Below, piece by piece: positions 25,263 to 35,484 of a DNA stretch of 64,000 nucleotides (position 1 is the stretch's first letter; each line of letters opens with the position of its first letter). Below the pieces are notes generated by a model. That model did no database searches. It was not told the origin of the DNA and saw only the letters and a list, made by a program, of their open reading frames with translations. This stretch comes from Acidobacteriota bacterium (GTDB taxonomy: Bacteria; Acidobacteriota; Terriglobia; Terriglobales; Acidobacteriaceae), in assembly GCA_003225555.1 (NCBI GenBank), contig QIAM01000014.1:1-64000 (forward strand). Direction: 5' to 3'. The position numbers were made by a program, and so were the translations under genes.

Positions 25263-27398
25263 TCACCGGAAATTCTTCACCAGCATAAGATTGGATTCTG
25301 CGAATTCATTCTGAATATAGACGATGGACTTGCCGTCTTGCGACAAGCTCAGGCCCCAACCCGGTTCTTTCTCCAGAGTCCAGACAGGAATTGCTTTGCC
25401 GGTTGCGAATTCAAAGAAGTCGATGGTTACTAGAGGAAACTTTCCGAACTTCAGAAAATAGATTCCATCCGCATTGACTCCCCAATTGGGCCACGCGCCA
25501 CCATCCACATCTTTCAAGACTTCCGCTTCCTGGCCGCCCGGCAACGGAACTCGCCAAACCCCGCCTTGTTCGTACTTGCTGTAATAAAGATAGCGGCCCT
25601 CTGGTGACTCAACCGGAGAGATCCCACCATTTCTTGTAATCCTGATTGGCGAACCGCCCTCGACAGGCATTTTCCAAACCTGGAACGGTTCCGTGCCGCG
25701 CTTCGAGGCGAAATAAAGCCACTTGCCATCCCGGGACCAGCTTGGCGAGAGATTGTCCGAACCTGCGATGGTTGGTATAAGGTGAGGCAGTCCGCCCGGG
25801 ATCTCGGCAACGTAAATTTCGCCTCGCTCTTTAGGATGAAATTCGAACGCGATATGACGCCCATCGGGAGACCACCGGGCACGTCCCGCCGTTCCGTGCA
25901 AGGAGGTAATCTGGTCACAATTATTGCCTTCGACATCACAGGTCCATATATCCCAAAAGCCCAGGCGGTTGGATTCGAACGCAATCTTCTTCCCGTCAGG
26001 AGACAACTCCGGACGCATCTTGTCACCCTTCTCCAAGACCATCGCCGATGGCCGCCGGACATAGTGTTTTGCATCCTTCAGGTCGAGTCGCCAGATATTG
26101 AATTTGGATTCTCCCTGCTCGTAAACCAGGGTGTTGCCCTTCGCAGGAACGGACGGCCACGTTGCCTCGCCGACTGGGCCGGCCACCGGCCGCGGTTTAC
26201 AACCGGTTGCCGAGACTCTCCACAAACCCGTCGCGGCACCTCGGTTGGAAGAGAAAATTATTTCACGGCTGTCGGGGGTCCAGGTGGGAGGGCCCATGAT
26301 CGGCCGGTTGTCAAAAGTCAGGCGTTTGGCGTGCCCGCCCGCGGCGGGCATAACGAAGACGTCATTACTAACGCCCGCTACCGTAGATCGGACAAAAGCC
26401 AACTGGCGTCCGTCGGGCGAGAATGCCGGCTCGTGATCGAGCCAGCCTGCGGGCGGTGACGTAATCGCTCGCGTGCTGGAATCGGTGAGAGACAGAAGTG
26501 ATATGACGGAGCGAGTCGGATCTGTCGGATTGGTTTCAGAAAAAACCAGCAGATCGCTATTCGGCGACCAGGAAAGCCCCGCTCTCATCGAGGCCATTCC
26601 ACGGTACACACGATGTTCCGTCCCGCCCAGAGCAGGAATCGTAAGAATCGAAACATCTTTCTCGGCATAGCGAATAAACGCCAACTGACGGCTATCGGGA
26701 GACCAGGTTGGGCAGCAGTCGCCAGGATCACCCGTAAGCTGCAGCGACTTCTGCCCTCCTACGACCGCGGCGAAGATTCCGGTGTTATGCGCGCCATCAC
26801 TTTGACGGAAGGCAACTAATGTGCCGTCGGGCGAGAAAGCGGGAGTGGCTTGGAAGCCGCGTAAGCCGATCAAGGGCACTACCTCGATTCGCTCCAATTG
26901 CGAGTCAGGACTCGGCCGGTACAGCGCCCACGTTGTAAGCACACAGAACAGAGCTAAACAAAAGGTGATGCTCATCCAGATCTTTCCCGGAAGATGATGC
27001 ATGAGCCGTGTGCCGTTGTGAGCTGCCGGATTGACGCTGGGCACCGCTACGGTCGGCGTGGCAGCCTGGAGCGGAGCGATAAACCGGTACCCGCGCTTGG
27101 CGATAGTCTCGATGAATCGCGGCTTCTCCGCGGAATCGCGCAGAGCTTCCCGCAGCCGGGCCACCGCGCTGTTCAGGCCATGATCGAAGTCGACAAATGT
27201 GTCGGCGGGCCAAAGCGTTGCACGCAGCTCTTCCCGCGTAACCACTTCACCGGCTCGCTCGAGCAAGAGAAACAGAACACGGAAAGGCTGTTCTTGTATC
27301 TTGATTCGCCGCCCTTCCCTCCGCAGTTCGCCTGCCTGAAGATCAATCTGGAATACATCGAAGCTGACCATTGCTTCAGCGAACCGACTTTCTGACAT
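25263..27398 (-). CDS. Membrane-anchored winged-helix regulator with C-terminal TolB-type propeller
   Basis: A 711-residue CadC/ToxR-like protein. Residues about 10-105 are an OmpR-type winged helix (FDVFQIDLQAGELRREGRRI; QEQPFRVLFLLLERAGEVVT; WPADTFVDFDHGLNSAVARL; RFIETIAKRGYRFIAP). One membrane segment lies near residues 140-160 (MSITFCLALFCVLTTWALY). The periplasmic part is a WD40-like/TolB propeller with repeated SPDG/SPDS blades (AFSPDGTLVAFRQ; WSPDSRQLAFIRY; LSPDGKKIAFESN). The start ATG at 27398 fits the family; the open frame begins at 27494. Such proteins could sense envelope ligands and bind DNA directly. A frameshifted paralogue lies at 30312-32425. Confidence 0.87.
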   Translation of the reverse strand: MSESRFAEAMVSFDVFQIDLQAGELRREGRRIKIQEQPFRVLFLLLERAGEVVTREELRATLWPADTFVDFDHGLNSAVARLREALRDSAEKPRFIETIAKRGYRFIAPLQAATPTVAVPSVNPAAHNGTRLMHHLPGKIWMSITFCLALFCVLTTWALYRPSPDSQLERIEVVPLIGLRGFQATPAFSPDGTLVAFRQSDGAHNTGIFAAVVGGQKSLQLTGDPGDCCPTWSPDSRQLAFIRYAEKDVSILTIPALGGTEHRVYRGMASMRAGLSWSPNSDLLVFSETNPTDPTRSVISLLSLTDSSTRAITSPPAGWLDHEPAFSPDGRQLAFVRSTVAGVSNDVFVMPAAGGHAKRLTFDNRPIMGPPTWTPDSREIIFSSNRGAATGLWRVSATGCKPRPVAGPVGEATWPSVPAKGNTLVYEQGESKFNIWRLDLKDAKHYVRRPSAMVLEKGDKMRPELSPDGKKIAFESNRLGFWDIWTCDVEGNNCDQITSLHGTAGRARWSPDGRHIAFEFHPKERGEIYVAEIPGGLPHLIPTIAGSDNLSPSWSRDGKWLYFASKRGTEPFQVWKMPVEGGSPIRITRNGGISPVESPEGRYLYYSKYEQGGVWRVPLPGGQEAEVLKDVDGGAWPNWGVNADGIYFLKFGKFPLVTIDFFEFATGKAIPVWTLEKEPGWGLSLSQDGKSIVYIQNEFAESNLMLVKNFR

Positions 27399-27658
27399 TT
27401 CGTCACCGCTGGTTAGACGTAATTTTATCCCCGAAGTTAGTGATCCCCGGCTCGCTCGCCCGCTTCCGCCGCGTGATCTGCCGGGAAAGTCCATTTAGTT
27501 GACCAGCTTGGCTTCGTTACCCAAACGTGTGGAAACCGTGTGCAGCCTTGCATTGCCGCACACGTCCATTGCGGTGAACGTTGGGTTGAGAAACCGCACA
27601 GCAAGGAGCTGTTTCTCTACACACGAGTCTCTGTCCCTGTGATTCGAAGGAGGTCTTG

Positions 27659-28630
27659 ATGAACTCACGAACATTTCTTCTAGTTACGTCACCAGCTATT
27701 GTTTGGTTCTGCGTTTTCACGGCTGGGGCCGAACCCTTACAGAATGCAAAGCCGATTGGTGACACAAAAAACCCACAAGTGGACATTTCTTCTCTTCAGC
27801 AGCAGGCCCGCCAAGGAGATGCGAAGGCAGAGTACCTCCTAGGCTGGTCATACATGACCGGAACGGGCGTTTCACAGAACTTCGTGGAGGCTGCAAAGTA
27901 CTATCGTCAAGCCGCCGCACAGTCTTCGCCCGATGCCGAATTTGCGCTGGGGTATCTCTACGAACAAGGCAAAGGCGTGTTGCGTGACTACCACCAGGCT
28001 GCTGCCTACTACACAGCCGCAGCACAAAAGGGACACCTGACGGCCGAAAACAATCTGGGTTCCATGTACGAGTACGGCCGTGGCGTGCACAAGAACATTC
28101 GCCAAGCCCAACACTGGTATCGGATGGCAGCCGACCACGGAGACGTTACCGCACAATGCAACTTGGCCTCGTTGTACTTTCGCGGAGGACGCGTCCCGCG
28201 AAACTACCCACAAGCGGCGGAGTGGTTTAGGAAAGCAGCCGATCGTGGTTATGCGCCCGCTCAGGAAGATCTTGCCTGGATGTACTTCACCGGAACCGGT
28301 GTACCTCTGGACTATTCCAGCGCCGCACACTGGGTGCAAATGGCCGCTGATCAAGGGTTTGCGCGTGCGCAATTGGACCTGGCTTACCTCTACGAGCAAG
28401 GGAAGGGAGTTCCGCTCAACTACGTCAAGTCCTATATGTGGTACAAAGCCGCAGCGTCCGGAGGTGAGCAGCGGGCGATCGGCAGACTGAAAGGCTTATC
28501 GGCGGTGATGACGAAGGAACAGATCAGTCAAGCCAATGCGGCAGCCGGACAGTTATCTAGATCTCCGCCAAAAGTTGACGGCGCGGCAGACTCGAAATCG
28601 ATCGGGAGTTCATTCATTGGACCGCGCTAG
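27659..28630 (+). CDS. Secreted Sel1-repeat protein
   Basis: A 324-residue protein. The start ATG 27659 follows GAAGGAGG at 27646-27653 with five bases spacing. An N-terminal signal peptide (about 1-24) is visible. Residues about 50-275 contain six Sel1-like repeats of 36 residues: GDAKAEYLLGWSYMTGTGVS, SPDAEFALGYLYEQGKGV, HLTAENNLGSMYEYGRGV, DVTAQCNLASLYFRGGRV, YAPAQEDLAWMYFTGTGV and FARAQLDLAYLYEQGKGV. Sel1 proteins are alpha-solenoid scaffolds for protein-protein contacts; no partner is suggested. Divergent from the winged-helix/propeller gene. The C-terminal ~50 residues are low-complexity. Confidence 0.88.
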   Translation: MNSRTFLLVTSPAIVWFCVFTAGAEPLQNAKPIGDTKNPQVDISSLQQQARQGDAKAEYLLGWSYMTGTGVSQNFVEAAKYYRQAAAQSSPDAEFALGYLYEQGKGVLRDYHQAAAYYTAAAQKGHLTAENNLGSMYEYGRGVHKNIRQAQHWYRMAADHGDVTAQCNLASLYFRGGRVPRNYPQAAEWFRKAADRGYAPAQEDLAWMYFTGTGVPLDYSSAAHWVQMAADQGFARAQLDLAYLYEQGKGVPLNYVKSYMWYKAAASGGEQRAIGRLKGLSAVMTKEQISQANAAAGQLSRSPPKVDGAADSKSIGSSFIGPR

Positions 28631-28638
28631 CGACCAGT

Positions 28639-28893
28639 TCAGGTGGAATCGATTCCGCCGGGTTTGCTCCAGTAGATGCCTGCCGGCAATCCCGTAATGC
28701 GATACGATCCGATGGCATCGGTGGTCGTCTGTATGTCCGTGATCGACATTGAGCCGCTCAGCATGATTCCTGCGCCTACGACTGCCAGATGCTGCTCATC
28801 GGTTACCGTCCCTTGGAGGGTGGAGGTGGTTTGGGCTGCAAGGCGAAAAGGCCCTACGGCTAGGACGCCACAGAGAAGTGTCCGGAGTATCAC
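28639..28893 (-). pseudogene. Remnant of an Oar-like TonB receptor (signal peptide plus start of regulatory domain)
   Basis: 84 codons from GTG 28893. A signal peptide (LRTLLCGVLAVGPFRLAAQ) is followed by a carboxypeptidase-regulatory-like segment (TTSTLQGTVTDEQHLAVVGA ...GSYRITGLPAGIY), as at the N-terminus of the receptor at 18611. It then ends abruptly instead of continuing into plug and barrel. The stop is only nine bases from the end of the Sel1 gene, so the rest was probably deleted. A genuine small secreted protein is possible but less likely. Confidence 0.55.
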
Positions 28894-29248
28894 CCCCTGG
28901 CCACCACGGAGCAGCCCGGCGCACTTTCACGCCACGCTTCGATCCAAGAATGATGCACGATACTTCCCAGATCGGCGGAACTCCGCACCAACATGAGTCA
29001 CGATCTGAGACTAATGTCCTGGATAGTGAAGGCGAGATTACAAGGTTCTCATTGACTGGCAGACATCGCGTCGTCACAATCCGGAGCCATTACTTCCGGA
29101 TTGCGCGCTCGCCCCGAATCGCGGTCCGAACAAGTAGATCGTCTGCGCTTGCTATAGTTCCCCAAGCGTGAAGAAGAACGTAGGGAAAACGGGCGAGCCG
29201 TGAGGCTCACCCGTCGGAAGGTTCGCGTGAATACCTACAGCCGGAAGC
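28894..29248. other. Gap without a recognised gene
   Basis: No supported coding region or RNA gene. The open frames here resemble nothing known. It may be further debris of the receptor remnant at 28639-28893. Confidence 0.45.
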
Positions 29249-29572
29249 TCAGGCAGCTCTTTCCGCTGCCATCTTCTGCCCGGTCGAAGTGTGTACATCG
29301 AACGTACGGAGGTTCGGTTCGCCCTGCAGAAGGTGCCGCACTGATTCGTGGATGTTCTTATACTGCTCGCGGTGATAACGCTCAGCGTCCTCCTTCGTAT
29401 TCCAGAAGCTGAGAGCGACCACTTTATCGGGTTCTGCGTCCGAGTTGAGAATGATCTCATCCACGAAGCCACTCTGTTTTTTCAGGATGGGAACGCCTTT
29501 TTCCTTGATGGTGTTGGAGAGTTCTTTCGCTTTTCCGGGCTTACTGGTGAGTTCGACTAGACGTGTAAACAT
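29249..29572 (-). CDS. Antibiotic-biosynthesis-monooxygenase-like (ABM) small protein
   Basis: 107 residues. The start was set at ATG 29572, preceded on the coding strand by AAAGGAGC. The ferredoxin-like ABM fold is suggested by FTRLVELTSKPGKAKELSNT, a central QSGFVDEIILNSD and the conserved VALSFWNTKEDAERYHREQY. Family members are dimeric and include haem-degrading and quinone-forming monooxygenases, but many have no known activity. No neighbour clarifies a role. Confidence 0.8.
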   Translation of the reverse strand: MFTRLVELTSKPGKAKELSNTIKEKGVPILKKQSGFVDEIILNSDAEPDKVVALSFWNTKEDAERYHREQYKNIHESVRHLLQGEPNLRTFDVHTSTGQKMAAERAA

Positions 29573-29841
29573 CGGTTTGCTCCTTTCGTCGGTTAGAAGG
29601 TGAAAGGAACCGCCGTGGGCGCGGCGACGGATCAATTTGTTGGTATGAATCCACGCTACGCCTCGCCGGACTCCCGGTCAATTGCCCAGAATTGGTGCAG
29701 TGAGTTTTGCTGGCTTGCTTCCCCTGAGTCGTAGAGAACTGTAAAAGGATGTGTCGGGACATTTTGTAAAGCATGTGTCTGCCGGACTCTTATCCGGGAG
29801 CTGGACCTAGCAAGCCAGCCCTCCCAAGGCGATTCTCTGAG

Positions 29842-30243
29842 CTAGCCGTGTTCGACGCGCGCCTTTATATCCGAGTACGCCGCATCGATGAGCCTGCTTA
29901 GCGCTGCGGCGTTCGTGGCCGTTCCCGGTCTCAACTTCACATGGCGCATGAACTTGCCGGTGCCTTGCAACAAGCGGGCCGGATCCGGCAGTGCTGCGCC
30001 GTGAAAGAACCCCACGTTTACGTGCGAAGTGAATACATTGACGTAGCCGAACGGCACATCTCCCAAACATGCCACCGGACAGCCGTCATGCAAAAGTTCC
30101 CGGACTTCGTCCCCGCATTTTCGCATCACCTCAAACCACTGATGCGCGATGGCTCCCAATTCACCTGCATGCTCGTTCATCCACGCATCGATGGTGGGAT
30201 CCCGCTCGACAGCGCCGTTGAATCGCAGCAATTCCGTTCTCAT
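29842..30243 (-). CDS. DUF1801 family protein
   Basis: 133 residues matching the DUF1801 (YdhG/Fra-like) pattern: RKCGDEVRELLHDGCPVACL near the middle, FGYVNVFTSHVNVGFFHGA, then LLQGTGKFMRHVKLRPG. The domain is a small alpha-beta fold; some relatives are reported iron-binding chaperones, but the biochemical role of most is unknown. No membrane segment or signal peptide. Single gene flanked by unrelated genes on the same strand. Confidence 0.82.
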   Translation of the reverse strand: MRTELLRFNGAVERDPTIDAWMNEHAGELGAIAHQWFEVMRKCGDEVRELLHDGCPVACLGDVPFGYVNVFTSHVNVGFFHGAALPDPARLLQGTGKFMRHVKLRPGTATNAAALSRLIDAAYSDIKARVEHG

Positions 30244-30311
30244 CGTCGCTCCACATCAACATCGGCGACCACAAACTCGCGGAGGGCTGGCTGGCCAGCC
30301 CGCGTTGCCGG

Positions 30312-32425
30312 TTAATGGAAGTTTTTCATCAACATGATATTGGATTGTTTGAACTCGTTTTGAACATACAAGATGGATCTGCCATCTCCAGATAGGACCA
30401 ATCCCGGACCATATGGCTTCTCCAGGGTCCAGATAGGAATGATTCTGTGCGTGGCAAATTCGAAGAATTGTACAGTCGCGTGGGGCTGGGTATTGACCCT
30501 TCGGATGAAGTAAATTCCATTCTGCCCAAGTGCCCAGTTGAACCAGAATAACCCCTGATCCAAAACGCGGGTTTCTTCGCCGCCCTGCAGTGGCATCTTC
30601 CATATGCCTGGCACGTCAAACTTCGAGTAATAAAGAAAGCGGCCATCGGCTGATGCCGCGGCAAAAACGCCGCCGTTCTTGGTTACCTGGACAGGGGGTC
30701 CTCCGTTGAGTTGTATCTTCCATAATTGAAACGGCCCGCCACCTCGGTCAGAGTAGAAATAAATCCACTTTCCATCTCGCGACCAATTGGGCCCTCCGTT
30801 ATCCGCTCCTGGTAAGGTGGCCAGCAGCCGCGGCCTGCCTCCTCCCACCTCAAGAAAATATACTTCGCTGTGTTCTTGGGGACGAAACTCAAAGGCGATA
30901 TAGTGGCCGTCCGGCGACCAACGCGCGGCTCCAGCCGTACCGTGCAAGGAAGTCAATTGCCCACAATTCGACCCGTCACTGTCGCAAGCCCAAATTTCCG
31001 GATACCCGAAGCGAGCCGATTCGAACGCAATCCTTTTCCCGTCGGGAGAAAAGTGCGGCCGCCCAGCCCCGCCTTTTCCCGATATGACCTCCGCAGGCGG
31101 GCCCTGGCGATGTTTTTCGTCCCTCAGGTTCAACCGCAAAATGTTGAGCTTGCCGGGAGAACCCTGCAGATAAACGAGCTGATTACCTTTAGGAGAAATG
31201 GAAGGGAGCACGGCGTCCACACCGACACCTGGAACCGGCCGTGGTGTCCCTCCGGAAGCGGATATGCGCCACAGAGTCTCGGAACCTCCACGCAGCGAAG
31301 AGAACACGATATCGCGACCGTCCGGAGTCCAAGTGATTCCATCTATGAAGCACTTATCAAAACTCAGCCGTTTAGGTGCGCCACCCGTGGCGGGCACAAC
31401 ATAGAGGTCCTCCACAACACCCGTAGCAATCGCTCGGACAAAAGCCACGGTCGAGCCATCGGGCGAGAAAGCAGGACCAAAATCGAGCTCCTGACCTGAC
31501 GGTGACGTAAGCCGTCGTGTGGTGGAATCGAGCGAAAGCAACGCAATCCAGGTGTGGGTTTTGTCCGTCTGGCTCTCCGAAAAGGCCAGAACTTTGCCAT
31601 CCGGCGACCAATCCAAGGACCGAGGAAAAATACTGACGGGCCCTGAGTATAACCGGTGCTCAGTACCGCCAAAAGCTGGCATCACGTAAATAGCAACTCC
31701 CTCGTCAGTGGGGCGGGAAAAAGCGAGCTGTCGGCCATCCGGTGACCACCGCGGACAGCAGTCGCCAGAATTGCTAGTCAGGCGCAGCGACTTCTCGCCC
31801 CCGACCACCGTCGTGTAAATCCCGGAATTCTCCTTGCCATGGAGGTCAAAGGCGACCTGGTTGCCGTCGGGCGAAAAAGCCGGCGAACCCTCAAAACCAG
31901 GCAGGCCGACCAAGGGCACCACCTCAATTGGGGGCAGCGGCGTTTCTGCTCGGTTTCGCGCTAACCGCCAGATTCCAATCCCGGAGAGCAGGGCTAACAA
32001 CGTGGTCCCGACTGACATCCACCGTGCTTTCGGCGCGAGTCTCTGCAAGCCCACTTTCGCAAGACGAGGTGAGGCTACCTGTGCACTTGGCTTCTCCACT
32101 GGCCGATAAAACGATAGCCGCGGCGAGGGAGAGTCTCCACAAACCTCGGATTGTCGGCGTCGTCTCGCAGCGCGATTCGGATCTTGGTGATAGCTGTATT
32201 GAGGGCGTGGTCAAAGTCGACAAAGGTGTCTTCGGGCCAGACCTGCTGGCGCAGCTCTTCCCGCGTAACCAATTCGCCCGAGTGTTTCAGCAGGATGGCA
32301 CAGACTTGAAACGGCTGTCCCTGCAGTGGCACCTTCACTCCATTCTTGTGCAGTTCCCCCGTCTGTAAGTCCGCTTCAAAGATTCCGAAGCGAACAATCT
32401 GCGCAGAACGGTTGGCCTCGTCCAT
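30312..32425 (-). pseudogene. Winged-helix/TolB-propeller protein, split by a one-base frameshift
   Basis: The first part (32425 to about 32102) is an OmpR-type winged helix (RFGIFEADLQTGELHKNGVK; WPEDTFVDFDHALNTAITKI; RGYRFIG). The second frame, from about 32100 to 30312, supplies a membrane segment (VGTTLLALLSGIGIWRLA) and a propeller with SPDG blades closely similar to the intact paralogue at 25263-27398. In the paralogue the two parts are one chain. Adding one C in GGCC (32101-32104) would join them as ...RGYRFIGPVEKPSAQ... Either the DNA-binding half has been uncoupled or the base is missing by error. Both halves otherwise look well conserved. Confidence 0.8.
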
Positions 32426-32631
32426 GTAACACCAGCCTTGTGAACCGGAACTCTAGCACTCTCAGTCAGCTTTTCCAACTTGGACCTCTGGAGGTGCTTA
32501 TCCAAACCCCCTACCGACAACACATTAGCGATAGCGGATAAATAGTTATGCAATGTATGCGGCGTTCATTGAGGTACCTGAACCTGTAATTCAGCGTAGG
32601 CGTCACCGCGAATCACCAAGGGGTGAACGCC

Positions 32632-33537
32632 ATGAACTGCCCGCTTTTCTCCACTGGTCTGCTGGTCATCCTCACACTGTCCCATGCCGACCGCAGTTGG
32701 TCCCAGGCGATCACTGCGCCTGCTGATCCCGCATTGCAGGGAGCACACTCGTCCGCTCACCTGTTGATAAAACTTCCTATCCGTCTGTATTGGGGCTATT
32801 TGGTTGTCGTTGAAGGATCAATTGGCAATATCCAGAAGCTAAATTTCCTGGTGGACACCGGGGCCTATCCAAGTGTCGTCGACCAAAAAATCGCGTGTAG
32901 CCTTGGGCTGGCCGAACAGCCCGGTAGAGTGAATCTGTCGAATAAGAGTGTTCAGACGCGGCTGGTCGTCCTGCCTTCCCTGCTTCTTGGCCCGGTTCAT
33001 GTCGAGTCCCTCCACGTTCTGACGGAAGACCTCTCCTTTTTTCAGAAGGCCTTCGGCCAAAGGGTGGATGCGATTGTCGGTCTGGATGTTCTCAGGAAAA
33101 GCAGTTTTAGCATCAACTATAGGACGAAGGAAATGCTCTTCGGTCCGATCGCGAGCCTGACTTTCTCCGCACCATTCGACACCGATGTACCTGTTGTGAC
33201 CATTCGAATGGAATTCCAAAATCGACAGCTCCGCCTAGTGGTCGATTCGGGCGGACCGGACCTGATGCTCTTCCAAAGTCGGATGCCAGACCCCACCGGC
33301 CTTCAGGCGTTAGGGACCCAAACGGTTGCCGACGTCAGTGGCACATTTCAGCGCAGGAAAGTGAGGATTTCTGAGGTATCTTTAGGCAAAGTAACAATCG
33401 GCTCGCAAATCGCGTTTGTGGTGGATGACCGAAAGGATGACGGAGATAGTTTTGATGGCGTTTTGGGGGTTAGGGGGCCTCAGTTCTGGAAAATTGCATT
33501 TGACTTTGAACACCGCAGGTTTAGCTGGGAACGCTAG
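32632..33537 (+). CDS. Secreted retropepsin-like aspartic protease
   Basis: A 301-residue protein from ATG 32632 (AAGGGG at 32617-32622). It has an N-terminal signal-like segment, then two retropepsin-type half-domains. The first carries the catalytic-type loop [16 protein letters not shown] (D-T-G) and a later [10 protein letters not shown]; the second carries [15 protein letters not shown] (D-S-G) and FDGVLGVRG. Two D-T/S-G loops in one chain suggest a monomeric pepsin-like active site, whereas viral retropepsins dimerise. Substrates unknown. Neighbours are unrelated. Confidence 0.8.
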   Translation: MNCPLFSTGLLVILTLSHADRSWSQAITAPADPALQGAHSSAHLLIKLPIRLYWGYLVVVEGSIGNIQKLNFLVDTGAYPSVVDQKIACSLGLAEQPGRVNLSNKSVQTRLVVLPSLLLGPVHVESLHVLTEDLSFFQKAFGQRVDAIVGLDVLRKSSFSINYRTKEMLFGPIASLTFSAPFDTDVPVVTIRMEFQNRQLRLVVDSGGPDLMLFQSRMPDPTGLQALGTQTVADVSGTFQRRKVRISEVSLGKVTIGSQIAFVVDDRKDDGDSFDGVLGVRGPQFWKIAFDFEHRRFSWER

Positions 33538-33626
33538 CAGGCAGGCTGATCCCGAACGACGATTCTTTCCGAGCGACGCGCAAACCGGAAGGAATTCTGG
33601 CTAAGGCAGCGCTTATTCTGCGACCC

Positions 33627-35261
33627 CTAAGGTTGCGTTCCCGCCCCCCGTGTCTCCTCAGCCTGCGCCCCCGCCACCGCCGGATAAGCCGCCACTCTCC
33701 GCCGACGCAAATCCGCCGGCAACTCTGACCGCAGCAGCCACAGTCCGCCAGCCACCGCCGCTGCCCACGTAATCGAAATCAGCCCCAGCCGCAGCCCATC
33801 CGCAACCCGGCTGCCGAGTCCCGAGATTGAGAGCGGGACCACCTTTGCCACTTCAAAGCTCACCGCTCCCGCAATCACCGCCGTCAGCGCCGATTTGCCC
33901 AACTCTCCCCAACGCAACTCTCCCAGAGCAACCAGTTTCCGGTAATGCAGCAGCCACGCCAGCGCCAAAAGGTTCAATCCAATCCCGATGTCCGACGCAA
34001 ACGCCAGCCCTACCACCCCGAAGCTGTGAAACAGGATCGAATAGATCGGCAGCGACGCACCCGTGATGATCGTGACCGCCGCCATCGGAGTGAAAGTATC
34101 CCCCGCCGCGTAGAACGCCCGCGCGTACAGTCCCTGCGCCGACCACAGCGCCAGCGACAGCGAGAACCAGAAGAAGTAGACCGCCGTCGTTTGCGTGTCT
34201 GAAAACAGAAACCGTCCCCGCCGGTAAACCAGATCGATCAGCGGTAAGGCCGCTGCCATCATCCATGCCGTAGCCAGGAACGACGCCGCCGACACCCGGT
34301 ACACCGAATCGTTCACCGTGTCAGCGAAATCTTTCAGCCGCTTCTCATTGAACAGTCGCGCAAAAAACGGCAGAGAGGCCTGTCCCGTAGCCTGCCCCAA
34401 CACCGCAATCGGCACTGCGAACAAGCGTTTGGCATAGTTGAGCCGCGCGATGTCCCCGACGCCGCTCGAGGCATAGTGCCGCAGAATCCAGTCATCGGCA
34501 GTCACCAGCGACACCCCCAGCATCAGCGGAACCGAAAGCTGCACCCACTCCCGGAACGCCGGATTGGTGATGTCAAACGACGGCCGATAGCCCGTCCCGA
34601 TCCTCGCCGCGCCGATCACGCTTGCCAGAAAAGGTCCGACGAAACTTCCCGCCAGCGCACCGTAGGCCAGCGACGCGATGCCGAAGCGATGCCCCCCAAC
34701 CACGCCCCCCAGAATGATGCAGATGTTGTACAGCAGCGGCCCAAACGCCGGAAAAAGAAACAGCCGGTGCGAAAGCAACACCGCCGACACCACTCCGCCC
34801 ACGTAGAAGAAAATCTGCGCCGGCAACAGAATGCGCGTCAGGTGAACGCAAAGTTCCAACTGCGCCGGCGAGAATCCCCGAAACATCCAGCGCACAAACT
34901 GCGGCGTGAAAATCTCGGTGACAATCGTGCCCACCATCAGAACCGCCGTCATCACCGTAATAACAATGGAGAAGGTCTTCTGCGCCTCGGCGTCCCGTTT
35001 CTCCGCCAGAAATCGCGTGTAGATCGAGATGAACGTGATCGACGCCGCGCCTCCCGCCACAATGTAGTTGAGCCAGTCCGGCAGCGTGAAGGCGGCGACG
35101 TAAGCGTCCGTCTGCGGCCCCGCTCCGAAGGCATACGCGATGTAAGCCTCCCGCACGTAGCCGATCACACGGGACAGCATCACCGTCCCCATCAGCAGCA
35201 GGGTCGCCGAGAACGCCGTGTGCTGGTGCGATGGACGGAAAAACCGCAGAAGTTTCGTCAT
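33627..35261 (-). CDS. murJ: Lipid II flippase MurJ (MviN family)
   Basis: A 544-residue polytopic inner-membrane protein with about 14 hydrophobic segments. MOP-superfamily MurJ motifs: GTVMLSRVIGYVREAYIAYA in the first helix, QTDAYVAAFTLPDWLNYIVA, and later VIGAARIGTGYRPSFDITNP and LYARAFYAAGDTFTPMAAV. MurJ flips lipid II to the periplasm during peptidoglycan synthesis; paralogues flip other undecaprenyl-linked glycans, so an O-antigen or exopolysaccharide role is possible. It stands alone on the minus strand; no other mur gene is present. Confidence 0.92.
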   Translation of the reverse strand: MTKLLRFFRPSHQHTAFSATLLLMGTVMLSRVIGYVREAYIAYAFGAGPQTDAYVAAFTLPDWLNYIVAGGAASITFISIYTRFLAEKRDAEAQKTFSIVITVMTAVLMVGTIVTEIFTPQFVRWMFRGFSPAQLELCVHLTRILLPAQIFFYVGGVVSAVLLSHRLFLFPAFGPLLYNICIILGGVVGGHRFGIASLAYGALAGSFVGPFLASVIGAARIGTGYRPSFDITNPAFREWVQLSVPLMLGVSLVTADDWILRHYASSGVGDIARLNYAKRLFAVPIAVLGQATGQASLPFFARLFNEKRLKDFADTVNDSVYRVSAASFLATAWMMAAALPLIDLVYRRGRFLFSDTQTTAVYFFWFSLSLALWSAQGLYARAFYAAGDTFTPMAAVTIITGASLPIYSILFHSFGVVGLAFASDIGIGLNLLALAWLLHYRKLVALGELRWGELGKSALTAVIAGAVSFEVAKVVPLSISGLGSRVADGLRLGLISITWAAAVAGGLWLLRSELPADLRRRRVAAYPAVAGAQAEETRGAGTQP

Positions 35262-35484
35262 GGGTCAGCGGAATCCCCATCTTATAGGAAGCCGGCACGG
35301 CAGACCGTTTATCAGTGTGAATCGGCATCTCCCTTTCCGTTCTAGATGCCGGTTGATGTCACACGCTATCCCCTCTGCCCTCAATGCCTTGCCTCTTGAT
35401 CTCCGCTTGAGCCCGATTTGATCCCGCGTGCATTGTCACGTACTCCATCGCATCGCATAGTGGCGCAGGAGCATGGAGGCGAAC

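Noticed and set aside
34476-35345. Plus-strand open frame of 289 codons, Arg/Gln/His-rich
   Set aside because: Antisense to murJ; composition typical of a shadow frame.
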